From: VGWB01 sp964480945
GTDB lineage: Bacteria > Bacteroidota > Ignavibacteria > UBA10030
Assembly: GCA_964480945.1 (NCBI GenBank)
Contig: CAYZRX010000023.1
Span: forward strand, 1-49,331
Direction of reading: 5' to 3'
Length of the DNA: 49,331 nucleotides
Shown: positions 8,982 to 18,201 of the stretch, piece by piece
Layout of the letters: the number at the start of each line of letters is the position of its first letter
Position numbering within the stretch: the stretch's first letter is position 1
Program-made: the position numbers and the translations under genes
The notes under the pieces: model-generated
Databases searched by the model: none
The model's input: the letters and a program-made list of their open reading frames with translations, nothing else
What the model was told of the DNA's origin: nothing

Positions 8982-9686
8982 TCAAGAATGCTGAATGCTG
9001 CGTTCGTACTCAAGTTTGGCCATTCTGACCCGAATATTGAGAAGCCAGACGTACAGAAGCGTAAAACCGAGCAAGCTGAGCAAGAAAACCACGAGCATAT
9101 TCGGGGTCATATCGAACTGTACGACAGGGCCCGCCCCCTCGGGATCCCCTTTGGCGCCGGGATGCAATCCCGCCATTATCCGAGGCATGACAAAAATGAA
9201 GAACGGGACCGTAATACCCGCGACAATGGAATAGACCGCAGAAAGGGTCGCGCGCTTCTCTTCGCTCTCCAGGGCCGATCGGAGCGCAAAGTAGGCTCCA
9301 TAGATCAGGAGGAGGATAAAGATCGAGGTCTCACGCGGGTCCCAGTTCCAAAACGAACCCCAGTTGAATTTCGCCCAGAGCGCGCCCGTGATAGTGGCAA
9401 GGACGCAGAACATCAGCCCCAACCCGGCTGAAGAGACCGACTTGATGTCGTAGGTAATGTCTCGCGTCCTGAGATAGCGATACCCGTAGAACAGCGAGAC
9501 GAGAAACGCGACGACGGTCGTCCAGGCGACCGGCACGTGAAAGAAGATGTTGCGTGCTTTTTGTTCGAGCGCCGGGATGACAGGAAACTGAAACCAGCTT
9601 TGCGGCGACGAAGAGAGCGGGATTGCCAGGCCGGCGATGATAACGAACGTGATCAGAACGATCGAACCGTACTTCACAAATTTCAT
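8982..9686 (-). CDS. ccmC: CcmC haem transporter/WWD protein
   Basis: Membrane protein that loads haem onto CcmE together with CcmAB and CcmD. The 234-residue product has six hydrophobic segments and the WWD motif at residues 109-118 (WGSFWNWDPR). Candidate haem-ligand histidines are H50 (FFHVPVAW) and the later GLHPG. I place the start at the ATG at 9686, preceded by AAGGA. The longer frame from 9704 overlaps ccmB and has no ribosome-binding site. The chosen start is one base past the ccmB stop codon. Confidence 0.93.
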   Translation of the reverse strand: MKFVKYGSIVLITFVIIAGLAIPLSSSPQSWFQFPVIPALEQKARNIFFHVPVAWTTVVAFLVSLFYGYRYLRTRDITYDIKSVSSAGLGLMFCVLATITGALWAKFNWGSFWNWDPRETSIFILLLIYGAYFALRSALESEEKRATLSAVYSIVAGITVPFFIFVMPRIMAGLHPGAKGDPEGAGPVVQFDMTPNMLVVFLLSLLGFTLLYVWLLNIRVRMAKLEYERSIQHS

Positions 9687-9687
9687 T

Positions 9688-10362
9688 TCAATCCTTCCAT
9701 ACATAGTCGAACAGCAGATACGAGCCGCCGGTCATCGCGAGTATGTAGCCGAGCAGAATCTGAAAGTCCCCCAGGGCAGCCTCGAACGGCTCGCCGTCCA
9801 ACGCTTTCGCCGTGGCAGCCATCACCGTCATCAGCAGGACGATGAGGACTGGAAACGACAGCACAGGATAGAGCGTGCCGCGCGTGTTCGCCTTCGCGAC
9901 GATCGCGGCAATGATCGTGGCCGCGGACGCGAATCCCAGGCTCCCGAGCAGCACCGTCACGATGAAGATCGACGGTGTCTGGATCGTGAACGACGTGGAG
10001 AAGACGATCATGTACAACAATGTGACCGCGACGGTCAGCGAGAGCGTCAAAACGACGTTGAAGAGCAGCTTGCCAAAGTACACCACGGACGGAGACGCGA
10101 CGAGCTGCAGCGTCATCGTTGTGCCCCGTTCCTCTTCGCTGACAAAAATCCTCGAAAGGCCGGACATCGCCGTGAAGAAAATGACGACCCAGTACATCCC
10201 TGAAAGGACCGTCGGCGTCGGTTGATCCGAGCGAAGCGCGAACAGAATCGTCGCTACGGTCGTAACAACGAACATCAGGAGTGCATTCAGAGCGTAGCGC
10301 GTCCGCAGCTCCGATTGGATGTCCTTGCGAATCAACGCATATGTGCTCGAGAGCGCGCTCAT
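9688..10362 (-). CDS. ccmB: CcmB haem exporter ABC permease
   Basis: Permease subunit that pairs with the CcmA ATPase in release of holo-CcmE. The product from the ATG at 10362 is 224 residues, close to the family size of about 220, with six TM segments. It carries the conserved ISEEERGTT-like motif here as FVSEEERGTTMTLQL, plus LYPVLSFPVLIVLL. The start is chosen because AAGGA lies 6 nt upstream; an in-frame upstream ATG at 10404 adds 14 unconserved residues. It is followed directly by ccmC. Confidence 0.92.
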   Translation of the reverse strand: MSALSSTYALIRKDIQSELRTRYALNALLMFVVTTVATILFALRSDQPTPTVLSGMYWVVIFFTAMSGLSRIFVSEEERGTTMTLQLVASPSVVYFGKLLFNVVLTLSLTVAVTLLYMIVFSTSFTIQTPSIFIVTVLLGSLGFASAATIIAAIVAKANTRGTLYPVLSFPVLIVLLMTVMAATAKALDGEPFEAALGDFQILLGYILAMTGGSYLLFDYVWKD

Positions 10363-10423
10363 GAATTCCTTCTCAAAAATAGGAAAAACTCCCCGCAACA
10401 GCAAGTCACGACCGAGGTTCCTC

Positions 10424-11074
10424 TCATCGTTTCATCGCTGTTTGCGGTTGATCGCCGAGGTGAAGCTCCTCCGCACACCATCGGGCTTCCAGCGCATCAT
10501 TCGTCGCCACGATAACGATCCCGCTCGATTTCTGAGCCTCGACTACCCTCTTCACAACATCGACTCCCTCTGCATCGAGATTCGACGTCGGCTCGTCGAG
10601 TATGAGGACGGCCGGTCGATGAAGCAACGCGAACGCATATTTCAGCCGCTGCTTCATGCCGGAGGAGTATGTTCGCACCATGTCCTTTCGCCGGTCCCAC
10701 AAGCCCACGAGATTCAAAGCGTCGGTCGCGCGTTCGTCGATGGGGAAATTGTTCGACCGGATGCGGCTCAGCAGCTCCAAATTCTCCAACCCGGAGAATT
10801 CGTCGTAGAGCTGCAAGTAGGGACTCACCAAACCAAGCTGATCCTTCGCAACATCGATCGGGACGTTTCTTCCGGCAAGAGTATATTGAACAGTTCCCTC
10901 GGTCGGTGTCAGCACGCCGCACAAGATTTTCACGAGCGTCGATTTTCCGGAACCGTTGCGCCCTGTGATGGCCAACGAGTCGCCTCCCTTGAGCGAGAAG
11001 GATATCCCGCGGAAAATCGCTCGACGGCTGAACACCTTCGCTATCCCCGCTACCGTGACGCTGGCGTCGATCAT
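10424..11074 (-). CDS. ccmA: CcmA ABC-type ATPase of cytochrome c maturation
   Basis: Cytoplasmic ATPase that drives release of haem-loaded CcmE from CcmC/D. From the ATG at 11074 the protein is 216 residues. Walker A is GRNGSGKST (38-46), the ABC signature is YSSGMKQRLK (about 133-142) and Walker B is VLILDEPTSNLD (about 153-164). The start ATG overlaps the stop of the preceding protease gene by 4 nt (ATGA), which suggests translational coupling. Identification as CcmA rather than a general ABC ATPase rests mainly on its place ahead of ccmB-F. Confidence 0.9.
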   Translation of the reverse strand: MIDASVTVAGIAKVFSRRAIFRGISFSLKGGDSLAITGRNGSGKSTLVKILCGVLTPTEGTVQYTLAGRNVPIDVAKDQLGLVSPYLQLYDEFSGLENLELLSRIRSNNFPIDERATDALNLVGLWDRRKDMVRTYSSGMKQRLKYAFALLHRPAVLILDEPTSNLDAEGVDVVKRVVEAQKSSGIVIVATNDALEARWCAEELHLGDQPQTAMKR

Positions 11075-12947
11075 TGGAGAATCGCCACCTTCCACTTGAA
11101 TTCTTGATCGCCGCAGCGAGCGATCACAAAATAGACCCCCGATGGGACTTTCGACCGGAGAGCTTCGACGGGAATCGTAATCATTTTTTTGCCGAAAAAT
11201 TCGGTCACAGCGTAGTCCTGCGAGAAGACAAGATCGAGTGAGCTGCCGAATATGTAGATGTGGGCATTACTGCTCGCGGCGCCAGGGATCGGCAAGCTGA
11301 GTTTCGAATCCCTGGAGAGCCTCAGCGGATTCGGGGACGCGTCCGGCGCAGCGCTCGCGCTTGAGCGGGTCGCAGACTCGAGGTACAAAGTTCTCCACGC
11401 ATCTGAATTCTCCGATGTAAAGCCGACGACATACCCCTTTGCCAGCTTTTGGTACGGGGGCTTGACGTTCCCGGAAGCGAGCGTGAGACCGAAGGACCTC
11501 GGCGCCGGGGAGGCCTCCTCCGCCTGATCTGCTTCGACATTCGCAACCACAGCGACCAGCGTGTCATTCTGGATAACAAATTGGTAGAACTGGGTCGAGA
11601 GCGGAAAGCCCGAGGTCGTGATGCCCGCCGTCAGCCCGTCGTACGCCAGGGTCGCGTTCGGGAGATATCGGGGATAGGAACACCCGTCGTCGTAGAACCT
11701 GACCGGATCGGCTCGGTCGGCCGTGTAGAAATTCCAGTAACTGAATAAAGAGAACTCCGATTCGATCGTCGAGCCGTGGCGTTGGAGGACCTTACTGGCG
11801 CTTTGCAGGAAAGGATCCGACTTCATCCCCTCCCAGATTTCCCGTATCACGTCCTCACCGAACCGNNNNNNNNNNNNNNNNNNNNNNNNNNNNNNNNNNN
11901 NNNNNNNNNNNNNNNNNNNNNNNNNNNNNNNNNNNNNNNNNNNNNNNNNNNNNNNNNNNNNNNNNAAGGATCCGACTTCATCCCCTCCCAGATTTCCCGT
12001 ATCACGTCCTCACCGAACCGTTTGGCAAGGAACTGAGCCCAGATCGATCTCTCGTAACCGGCATACATCGGCGGATCATAGGTCGTGAAGGAATACGAAC
12101 GGTTTTGCGAATCACGGAATCGGCGGAAGTACGTCGGCAAGTCAAAGTAGTAGTCGTGAATGGATGGATACAGGATGTGCTCCATCCAGACCGACGTAAG
12201 CTCATAGAAATAGAAATCGGAATTGGGCACGGTATTCCAGATCCCATATGCCCCAACCTGGACGGCGTGATGGAACTCATGGGCAGCCGTTATTTTCAGG
12301 CCGTCGATCCCGGGAGTCCGGAGCCCGAGAAAATCGTTGTCGATGGTGATGTAGGTCGCGAAACGCTGCCGCGGACCGTCCTCAACAATATCGCTCTGTT
12401 CCCATGACGTCTGGCCGAAATTCCCTGGGCCGAGGTCTTCGATGTACACGTCGTACTCCGGCCCTCCCCCCTTCTGTCCGTCCGGCGGCGGCGGCGAAAA
12501 GCCCATCGACTCGACCTCAATGTTCCAGGCGTTGTCGAAGAATTTCGCAACGGAGTCGACGTACTGCTCGTACGTATTGTCGATCCTCTGACCGGATGAT
12601 CCCGAGGTAATCAACGCAGGGACATTAAATCCGGTTGTATCATAGTGAATCCGGAACCGGCCTGAGGGACTCAGTCGATCTTTCTGCCTTGCCGGCCGCT
12701 GCAGGGCTTGAGCGATGTCCCGCTTGTCAAGGGCAGGCAGCTCCCGCCAATGGATGTATGCCCACGCCACCAGTGCCGTGCCGCACTTGATGCCTGACTG
12801 ACCCTGAACGTTCTTCACCTCCGGCTTCACGTGTCGGAGAATCAGTGCTGCCGCGCTCTGCCTGACTTGTGCGCTCTGTGCGAGACAAGCCTGGGTGGCT
12901 GCGATCAACAAAACCAAACGTCGACAAGCGTTAGCGAAGAATCTCAC
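11071..12947 (-). CDS. Secreted zincin-type metalloprotease with type IX sorting-like C-terminus (interrupted by assembly gap)
   Basis: Exported protein starting with a GTG at 12947 and a signal peptide (hydrophobic about residues 10-24). A zinc-binding HEXXH is seen as H223-EFH-H227, resembling the MXAN_6640-type putative metalloproteases. The C-terminal part ends in SGVYFVIARCGDQ...WKVAILQ, the layout of Bacteroidota type IX secretion sorting domains, which are cleaved when the protein reaches the cell surface. A 100-N gap interrupts the frame, but the flanks carry an identical 55-bp copy. Joining them gives a continuous 573-residue frame. It overlaps the FG-GAP gene upstream by 17 nt and ccmA downstream by 4 nt. 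Confidence 0.82.
11866..11965. other. 100-N scaffold gap between overlapping contig ends
   Basis: The 55 bases before the gap (11811-11865) are identical to the 55 bases after it (11966-12020). The simplest reading is that the two contigs overlap and the gap has no real length. Removing 155 bases (gap plus one copy) leaves 1,722 nt, exactly 574 codons, with the protease frame intact. Confidence 0.9.
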
Positions 12948-15165
12948 GCCGGAGCCCTAGTATCCGTTTCCCATCATAGATCTTTACCGTCCCCTTGTTT
13001 GATAGGGTCACCGCCAGGTCCGGAACGCCGTCGCCGTTCAAATCGCCGAACGCGAAGTACCCGATACGAGGTGCCTGAACGAGCGGTCGGAACTCTTCAA
13101 ACTTCCCATCCCCCTTTCCACGCAGCCAACCCACACAATCCCGGTTCTGCTCATTGACAGCGATGTCGAGCACGCCGTCCCCATCGAGGTCGAGGATCTG
13201 CACCTGACCTCGATCCTCAATCCGGATTCCCTGTGCGATCGTATCCGGCTGCTCGAAAGAGCCACGCTCGGCCCCCAAAGCAACCTCAAGATTCTGAGCC
13301 AACCGCGGGAATGAGACCAGGACGTCGGGCTTGCCGTCGTGGTTGAAATCGGCGATCCAGAGATAGCTCTTCTGTATCTGCTTCAGGGGGAGTTGATAGA
13401 AAAATGACTTTTGCCGGAAGGACGAAACCGAATCGCCCAACGAGACGACGAATTCGTATCGGTTCGTAGTGGCGTTTCTGTAGATGTAGACGACATCCGG
13501 CCGCCCGTCGCCATCGACGTCACCAACCGCCGCGCCGAGGAGCGAATCGGGAATCGTGAGCCGATAGCTCTGCTCGATGAACCGTTGAGGTCCCAATTGC
13601 TGAAACGAAGTGAGAGAGGGGGAATCGCCACCGGATGAAGAATTGAAGCAGAAGAAATCCACCAGATCCCGATCCCCGCCACCCCACGAAAGGAGCTCGG
13701 CCCCTCCGGCAGTGGAGATGATGGCATTGGTGATCGACCGATCTCTCTGATCCAGCGTCAGGAACGAGAGCTCGTTCGCCTGCGGATAGGAAATGATAAA
13801 TCGAGCAAGCGAATCCTTAAAGGAATGGAACGTCAGGTACCACGGGCTGGCAGGGAGCGAATACGTCGTGTGCCCGAGCAACCCAGCGTTCAATCGATTC
13901 ATGAAGATCGACAAGGAATTGTCGCCGGAGTTGACCACGGCAACATCATTCGTGCCGTTCCCAATGAGATCAGCGATGCTCACCGCTCGAGGTCGAACGC
14001 CCGTCACAAACTCGAGCGAGTCCCTGAGGACACTTGATTGTTCAGCGTTGAAATAGAGAAGGAGCTTCTGGCCTTCCCGGTCCAGCACAGCGACATCGAC
14101 GAGGCGGTCAAAGTTGAAATCGCCCAACAGCGCAATCTTGGATCCACTACCAGCCGAGAAGTCGATCCGTTCACGCGGCGGTTCCTCCCCGGCACTGAAA
14201 TAGACCTCGAGTGTCGCTGGGCGCTCCAAGGCCACCAAGTCCTTGAAGCCGTCCCGGTTCACATCTGCCAGGGTGAAGGATTCCAATGGCTCTTTGAGAG
14301 GGATGCGCGTCTCAGGGCGAAAATCTCCCAACCCATCACCCTTCCAGATCTCGAGCTGCGGGGGATCCTTGAACGCAAGAACGAAATCGAGATGCCCGCC
14401 GGTGGAAAGTTGGGTGAGCGCGAACTTGTTCAGCTCCCCTTGGACAGGGAACGTCGTTTGATCGAGAAAGGTCCCCCGGCCCAACCCGTACAGAAGATGC
14501 AATTCACTCTTGACCCAATCATAGAGAACGATGTCCATCAAACCGTCGTTGTTCAACTGCACGAGCGCCAGGTCACCCACCGCATTGTCGGGTGCGATCG
14601 TCAGACCTTTCCGGAATTTCGCATTTCCGATACCGAAGAATGGAACGATGCCGGGATTGTCATGGTCATAGACAAGGAGATCCATCCTCCCGTCATTGTT
14701 AAGATCGCCTACGGCTATCCCGGTCGGTGACAGATGCAAGTTCACTGTGCTGACAACACGGAAGGTGTCTGCGAACGGATTAGGGACGAACGAGAGTCGC
14801 TTCTCCTCTCTATTCACGATGATCCCAACAGATTTCTGATTCGCGGCGAGATCAGCGACGACGAAGTCGTCCAGGCGCCCTCCCACGCTATGCTCCTTCC
14901 AGCTGTAACTGGAGCACGCCGAATCGAACCCGAGCGAGTAGAGCTCCGTCGCCGGAGGATTCCAGAAGAAGAACGTCGTGCCCCCTTGAGGACCGTGGGT
15001 GAGGGCGCATCGCTCGAATTTCTCCGGCGTGGAAATCGCGCGATATTCTCCGAACGCCGTCTCTTGGGATTGTGCAGAGGAATGATAGACCGTTAGCCAG
15101 AAGGAGACGACCGTGGCAGCGACAATATGGGAGGATCGATAATAAGAGTCTTGGCGGTAAGACAC
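12931..15165 (-). CDS. Secreted FG-GAP/VCBS repeat protein
   Basis: Large exported protein of 744 residues built from about eight FG-GAP/VCBS-type repeats with calcium-loop motifs. Examples are GDLNNDGRMDLLVYD, ADVNRDGFKDLVAL, GDVDGDGRPDVVYIY, ADFNHDGKPDVLVSF and GDLNGDGVPDLAV. Such repeats fold as beta-propeller blades and often sit on cell-surface or adhesive proteins. The frame opens with GTG at 15165 and a signal-like segment (about residues 13-31). No clear ribosome-binding site is visible, so the exact start is uncertain. It has no obvious type IX sorting tail. It overlaps the protease gene by 17 nt, which suggests joint expression, but no partner function can be read from the sequence. 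Confidence 0.85.
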   Translation of the reverse strand: MSYRQDSYYRSSHIVAATVVSFWLTVYHSSAQSQETAFGEYRAISTPEKFERCALTHGPQGGTTFFFWNPPATELYSLGFDSACSSYSWKEHSVGGRLDDFVVADLAANQKSVGIIVNREEKRLSFVPNPFADTFRVVSTVNLHLSPTGIAVGDLNNDGRMDLLVYDHDNPGIVPFFGIGNAKFRKGLTIAPDNAVGDLALVQLNNDGLMDIVLYDWVKSELHLLYGLGRGTFLDQTTFPVQGELNKFALTQLSTGGHLDFVLAFKDPPQLEIWKGDGLGDFRPETRIPLKEPLESFTLADVNRDGFKDLVALERPATLEVYFSAGEEPPRERIDFSAGSGSKIALLGDFNFDRLVDVAVLDREGQKLLLYFNAEQSSVLRDSLEFVTGVRPRAVSIADLIGNGTNDVAVVNSGDNSLSIFMNRLNAGLLGHTTYSLPASPWYLTFHSFKDSLARFIISYPQANELSFLTLDQRDRSITNAIISTAGGAELLSWGGGDRDLVDFFCFNSSSGGDSPSLTSFQQLGPQRFIEQSYRLTIPDSLLGAAVGDVDGDGRPDVVYIYRNATTNRYEFVVSLGDSVSSFRQKSFFYQLPLKQIQKSYLWIADFNHDGKPDVLVSFPRLAQNLEVALGAERGSFEQPDTIAQGIRIEDRGQVQILDLDGDGVLDIAVNEQNRDCVGWLRGKGDGKFEEFRPLVQAPRIGYFAFGDLNGDGVPDLAVTLSNKGTVKIYDGKRILGLRREILR

Positions 15166-15222
15166 GGAAATCTACATTCTTCCCATCTGGTTCTTCGTGA
15201 TCGATTGGACGAGGACGGACGC

Positions 15223-15702
15223 TTAGCGGCGTTTGCGGCGAAGAAGTCGCATCTCACGTCGCCGCGCCGCATCCGCAAACCGCCGTTTCTCCTCTTTCGT
15301 CTCCGGGCGGATCGGTGGCGCCGCAACGGGCTTCCCCTCATCATCAATCGAAACAAAGGTCAGATACGCTGTGTTGGTGTACGTGCGCTTCCCGGTGAGG
15401 AGATCCTCCTTTGTCACCCGCACGCCTACTTCGAGCGACGTGCTGAAGACCCGGTTCACGGACGCCTGCAGGATCACGACTTCGCCCTGCACGACCGGAT
15501 GGTGAAAGTTAAGCTCATCGACAGACGCCGTCACGCACACTCGATTCGTGTGTCGCGAGCTGGCAATTGCTGCAGCGATGTCGATCCACTGCATCAGGCG
15601 TCCGCCAAGGAGATTCCCCAGTCGATTCGTATCGGTCGGCAGGGCCATTTGGACCATCTGGACCTGCGATTCCTTTACCGTCTTGATTCGCGGCTTCCCC
15701 AT
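15223..15702 (-). CDS. Hotdog-fold acyl-CoA thioesterase
   Basis: Cytoplasmic thioesterase of the acyl-CoA hydrolase (YciA/BACH-like) family, cleaving acyl-CoA to free acid and CoA. The ATG at 15702 gives 159 residues. The hotdog signature is TDTNRLGNLLGGRLMQWID followed by ASVDELNFHHPVVQGE, where the conserved D of the helix region and the N of the beta strand are expected to be catalytic. The C-terminus is very basic (RRREMRLLRRKRR), which is not part of the fold. It lies 16 nt after bamD. Acyl chain specificity cannot be inferred. Confidence 0.9.
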   Translation of the reverse strand: MGKPRIKTVKESQVQMVQMALPTDTNRLGNLLGGRLMQWIDIAAAIASSRHTNRVCVTASVDELNFHHPVVQGEVVILQASVNRVFSTSLEVGVRVTKEDLLTGKRTYTNTAYLTFVSIDDEGKPVAAPPIRPETKEEKRRFADAARRREMRLLRRKRR

Positions 15703-15718
15703 GTCTCGTTCTCCCACC

Positions 15719-16561
15719 TTAGCGCACAACGTGGTTGGCGGGTTCGGTCTCTTCCTTCTGGACGTTTTCGGTGCTTTGTGAAAGCTTCGACTGAATTTGG
15801 CTCCGCAGGTCTTCGGCCTCCTTCTCGTACGAGCTCTTCGGATACTTTGAGAAGAATTTCTCTATCTCCACTTGCGCCTCTCTAAACCGATTGCGGAGAA
15901 ACAGCGCCTCGGCCTTCTTCAGCTGTGCCTGCTCGGCGTACGGCGTATCGTAGTATTTTTCCAGCACGGTTTCGAAGTAGACAGCTGCCGCCCGGTAATA
16001 CTCCATCCTCATGTAGATCACGCCGCTGTCAAACTCCTTCTTCGCGAGCTTGTTGTTCATCTCGGCGATTTTCGCCTCCGCGCCCGAAACAAGCGTATCA
16101 GTCGGATTGTATTCGATGAACGATTGAAATTCATCGATCGCCTGTTTCGTGTATTGCTGATCGAGATGGGAGGGGGGGGAGAGCTGATAATAACACATCG
16201 CCCGCTGATAGCGCGCTTTCGACGCAAACTTGCTCGACGGCATCGTCCTGATCAGGACGTCGTATTCGTACGCCGCCAGGATATACTGTCCTTGTTTGTA
16301 CCGGCATTCGCCCATTTGGTACTGTGCCTCGTCCGCGAAGGCACTCCCCTGGTACTGCAGCGTAACGACACGGAAATCGTCATAGGCTTCCGCATAGTCA
16401 CCGTCGTTGAACTTCTTCATGCCAAGTTCAAACCGCTTCTCGACACTCATGGATGCCGTCTCCTGGCTCGACGAACACCCCGCCGCAAGAAGCGCAAGGA
16501 GAGTGGCCGCGGCGAGAAACGCCGCTGATCTTCGGTAAATAGCTCTAGTTCGTCTGATCAT
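15719..16561 (-). CDS. bamD: BamD-like outer-membrane assembly lipoprotein
   Basis: Lipoprotein of the BAM complex that inserts beta-barrel proteins into the outer membrane. The ATG at 16561 gives 280 residues with a hydrophobic signal and lipobox LAAGC (Cys29). Five TPR-like repeats follow, including FNDGDYAEAYDDFRVVTLQYQGSAFADEAQYQMGECRYKQ split over the first two, as in other BamD/YfiO proteins. The start lies 17 nt inside the end of the CapA-like gene, so the two are coupled. Confidence 0.9.
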   Translation of the reverse strand: MIRRTRAIYRRSAAFLAAATLLALLAAGCSSSQETASMSVEKRFELGMKKFNDGDYAEAYDDFRVVTLQYQGSAFADEAQYQMGECRYKQGQYILAAYEYDVLIRTMPSSKFASKARYQRAMCYYQLSPPSHLDQQYTKQAIDEFQSFIEYNPTDTLVSGAEAKIAEMNNKLAKKEFDSGVIYMRMEYYRAAAVYFETVLEKYYDTPYAEQAQLKKAEALFLRNRFREAQVEIEKFFSKYPKSSYEKEAEDLRSQIQSKLSQSTENVQKEETEPANHVVR

Positions 16562-17591
16562 GAATCTGCACCAGCCATAAGCCATCAGCCTCCACGATAG
16601 GAACGTTTGAGATTTCTGCGACGCGCTTCATCACCAGCATCTGCTCTGCCAGCGGCATCGAGAACGCCGGCTGCAACCCCGCCCGCAGCGGCAGCAGCCT
16701 CACGCGTTCGACAGCAACCCTTCCCGCCGACCTCCCAATCTTCATTTCGACACCCAGCCCTCTCAGCGCCCATTCACGTTGAGGCTGGTAGAAAACAAAA
16801 TTTCCCAGGGAATAGAAAATGAGCTTCCCTTTGTACAGCTCAATGCCCTGCACATAGTGGGGATGATGTCCAATCACGACATCGGCACCGACGTCGACGA
16901 GCGACCTCATTTGCTGAAGCGTCGTTGGCCCCGGCCGATCGGCGTATTCGCTCCCGCCATGAAAGCTCGCCACCACGAAATCAACACGACGGCGCAGCGT
17001 AGTGATCTCTCGCTTTGCGCGTCGCTCGTCGAAAATCGAAATGTGCCCCTGCCATCCACTCCCCCCATTCACGAACTGAGTATAAGCGACGAAACCCAGC
17101 CGCATCACGCCAAGATCCACAATTGCCGGTTCATACCTCCCTGCTGAGTCGGCAGAAGTGCCGGCAAAGGAAACCCCTGCTGCCTGCAAGCTTTCGATCG
17201 TCTCCCGCACGCCTTTCAACCCGTAGTCGTAGGCGTGATTGTTGGCGGTCGAGACGACTGTAATATTCGCTTGGCGCAGCGAGCCTGCGCCGCTTGGAGG
17301 AGCGCAGAACACCAGATTGTGCTTCGGGTCCTGAGTCTCTCCTCCTTGATCGGTCAGCTGGCTCTCCAGATTGACAAAGACCGCTTGAGCCTTCTGCAGG
17401 GAATCCCTAACGTAGATGAACGGGTATGCCAGATCCCCTTTGAGCAGCTTCTGCCCGACCACCCGACCGAGGTTCACATCCCCAAACGCGAGGAGCGTAA
17501 TTCCGTCCCCTTCGCTTTTCTCTTGAGAGAAGAGCCCTAGCGAGAACCAACACATCGCGAAGACGAGCACGCAACGTAGCCGCAGGCTCAA
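16545..17591 (-). CDS. CapA-family (PGA_cap) exported metallophosphatase-like protein
   Basis: Member of the calcineurin-like CapA/PgsA family, best known for poly-gamma-glutamate capsule synthesis, although most members have no tested role. The frame opens with TTG at 17591 in a 4-nt overlap with the upstream gene and has a signal peptide (about residues 5-22). Metal-site motifs are present: GDVNLG, NLES, NNHAYDYG, HGGSEY, GHHPHYVQG and GNFVF. At 348 residues it is near the usual length. No capB/capC-type ligase genes are nearby, so a capsule role is not supported here. A second paralog lies at 27987-29027. Confidence 0.87.
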   Translation of the reverse strand: MSLRLRCVLVFAMCWFSLGLFSQEKSEGDGITLLAFGDVNLGRVVGQKLLKGDLAYPFIYVRDSLQKAQAVFVNLESQLTDQGGETQDPKHNLVFCAPPSGAGSLRQANITVVSTANNHAYDYGLKGVRETIESLQAAGVSFAGTSADSAGRYEPAIVDLGVMRLGFVAYTQFVNGGSGWQGHISIFDERRAKREITTLRRRVDFVVASFHGGSEYADRPGPTTLQQMRSLVDVGADVVIGHHPHYVQGIELYKGKLIFYSLGNFVFYQPQREWALRGLGVEMKIGRSAGRVAVERVRLLPLRAGLQPAFSMPLAEQMLVMKRVAEISNVPIVEADGLWLVQIHDQTN

Positions 17592-18193
17592 TTCCTCACC
17601 GTAAAGAACAGATAGATAACAAGAAACGCACCCGTGATGATCAAGACCGGACCCGCGATCCTGTCGAAGAAAGAGGCGTTCTCCGGGACGCGCTCCGGCG
17701 ACCTGCGGATGACTTGCACATCGTCCCGCTGCGCAACCGTATCTGCCGACGTTCGTTGAAACGACCCAAGGTACTCGATGTCCGCACCGTCTCCCGGTTG
17801 AAATCGTGCTTCAAGGATGGTTTTCACGGTCCGCTCGAACGCACCGGCAGGGAGCTCACGATAGTCAACCGACTGAGCGAGAACGAGCACATCGATCGCG
17901 GGTACGCCGGGAGGCGCGCTCACCGGTAACAGCGGCTTCAAGAGCGATCGGCTGAGTGTTTCCACGAACGCGTTTTCAACCATCGTTTGATTTGTCTTCG
18001 ATTCCACCCGTACGACGACCCGAGCTGAATCCGAGAGGCTGCTCTTTACTTGCCTCACAACGTCCCGTGCGATGCTCGCCGTTTGAGCTCGCAGGACGAG
18101 AAGTGCACTGGTTTCCATCGACTGGGCGCCAGCTGTCTTCAACTCCAAGATGATGAAGAGTGCAGCTACGATGTACGAGAGACGGCAGCGCAC
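17588..18193 (-). CDS. Exported protein with C-terminal membrane anchor, function unknown
   Basis: I do not recognise a family. I place the start at the GTG at 18193, giving 201 residues. A longer frame back to 18397 lies inside gdhA and has no signal-like N-terminus. The chosen start gives a signal peptide (CRLSYIVAALFIILELKTAGAQ). A charged soluble domain follows (about 25-175), and a single TM segment lies just before a three-residue tail (VLIITGAFLVIYLFFTVRN). The layout suggests a periplasmic domain held by a tail anchor. It begins 8 nt after gdhA and overlaps the CapA-like gene by 4 nt, so it is probably real and co-expressed with them. Confidence 0.7.
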   Translation of the reverse strand: MRCRLSYIVAALFIILELKTAGAQSMETSALLVLRAQTASIARDVVRQVKSSLSDSARVVVRVESKTNQTMVENAFVETLSRSLLKPLLPVSAPPGVPAIDVLVLAQSVDYRELPAGAFERTVKTILEARFQPGDGADIEYLGSFQRTSADTVAQRDDVQVIRRSPERVPENASFFDRIAGPVLIITGAFLVIYLFFTVRN

Positions 18194-18201
18194 GAATCGA
18201 C

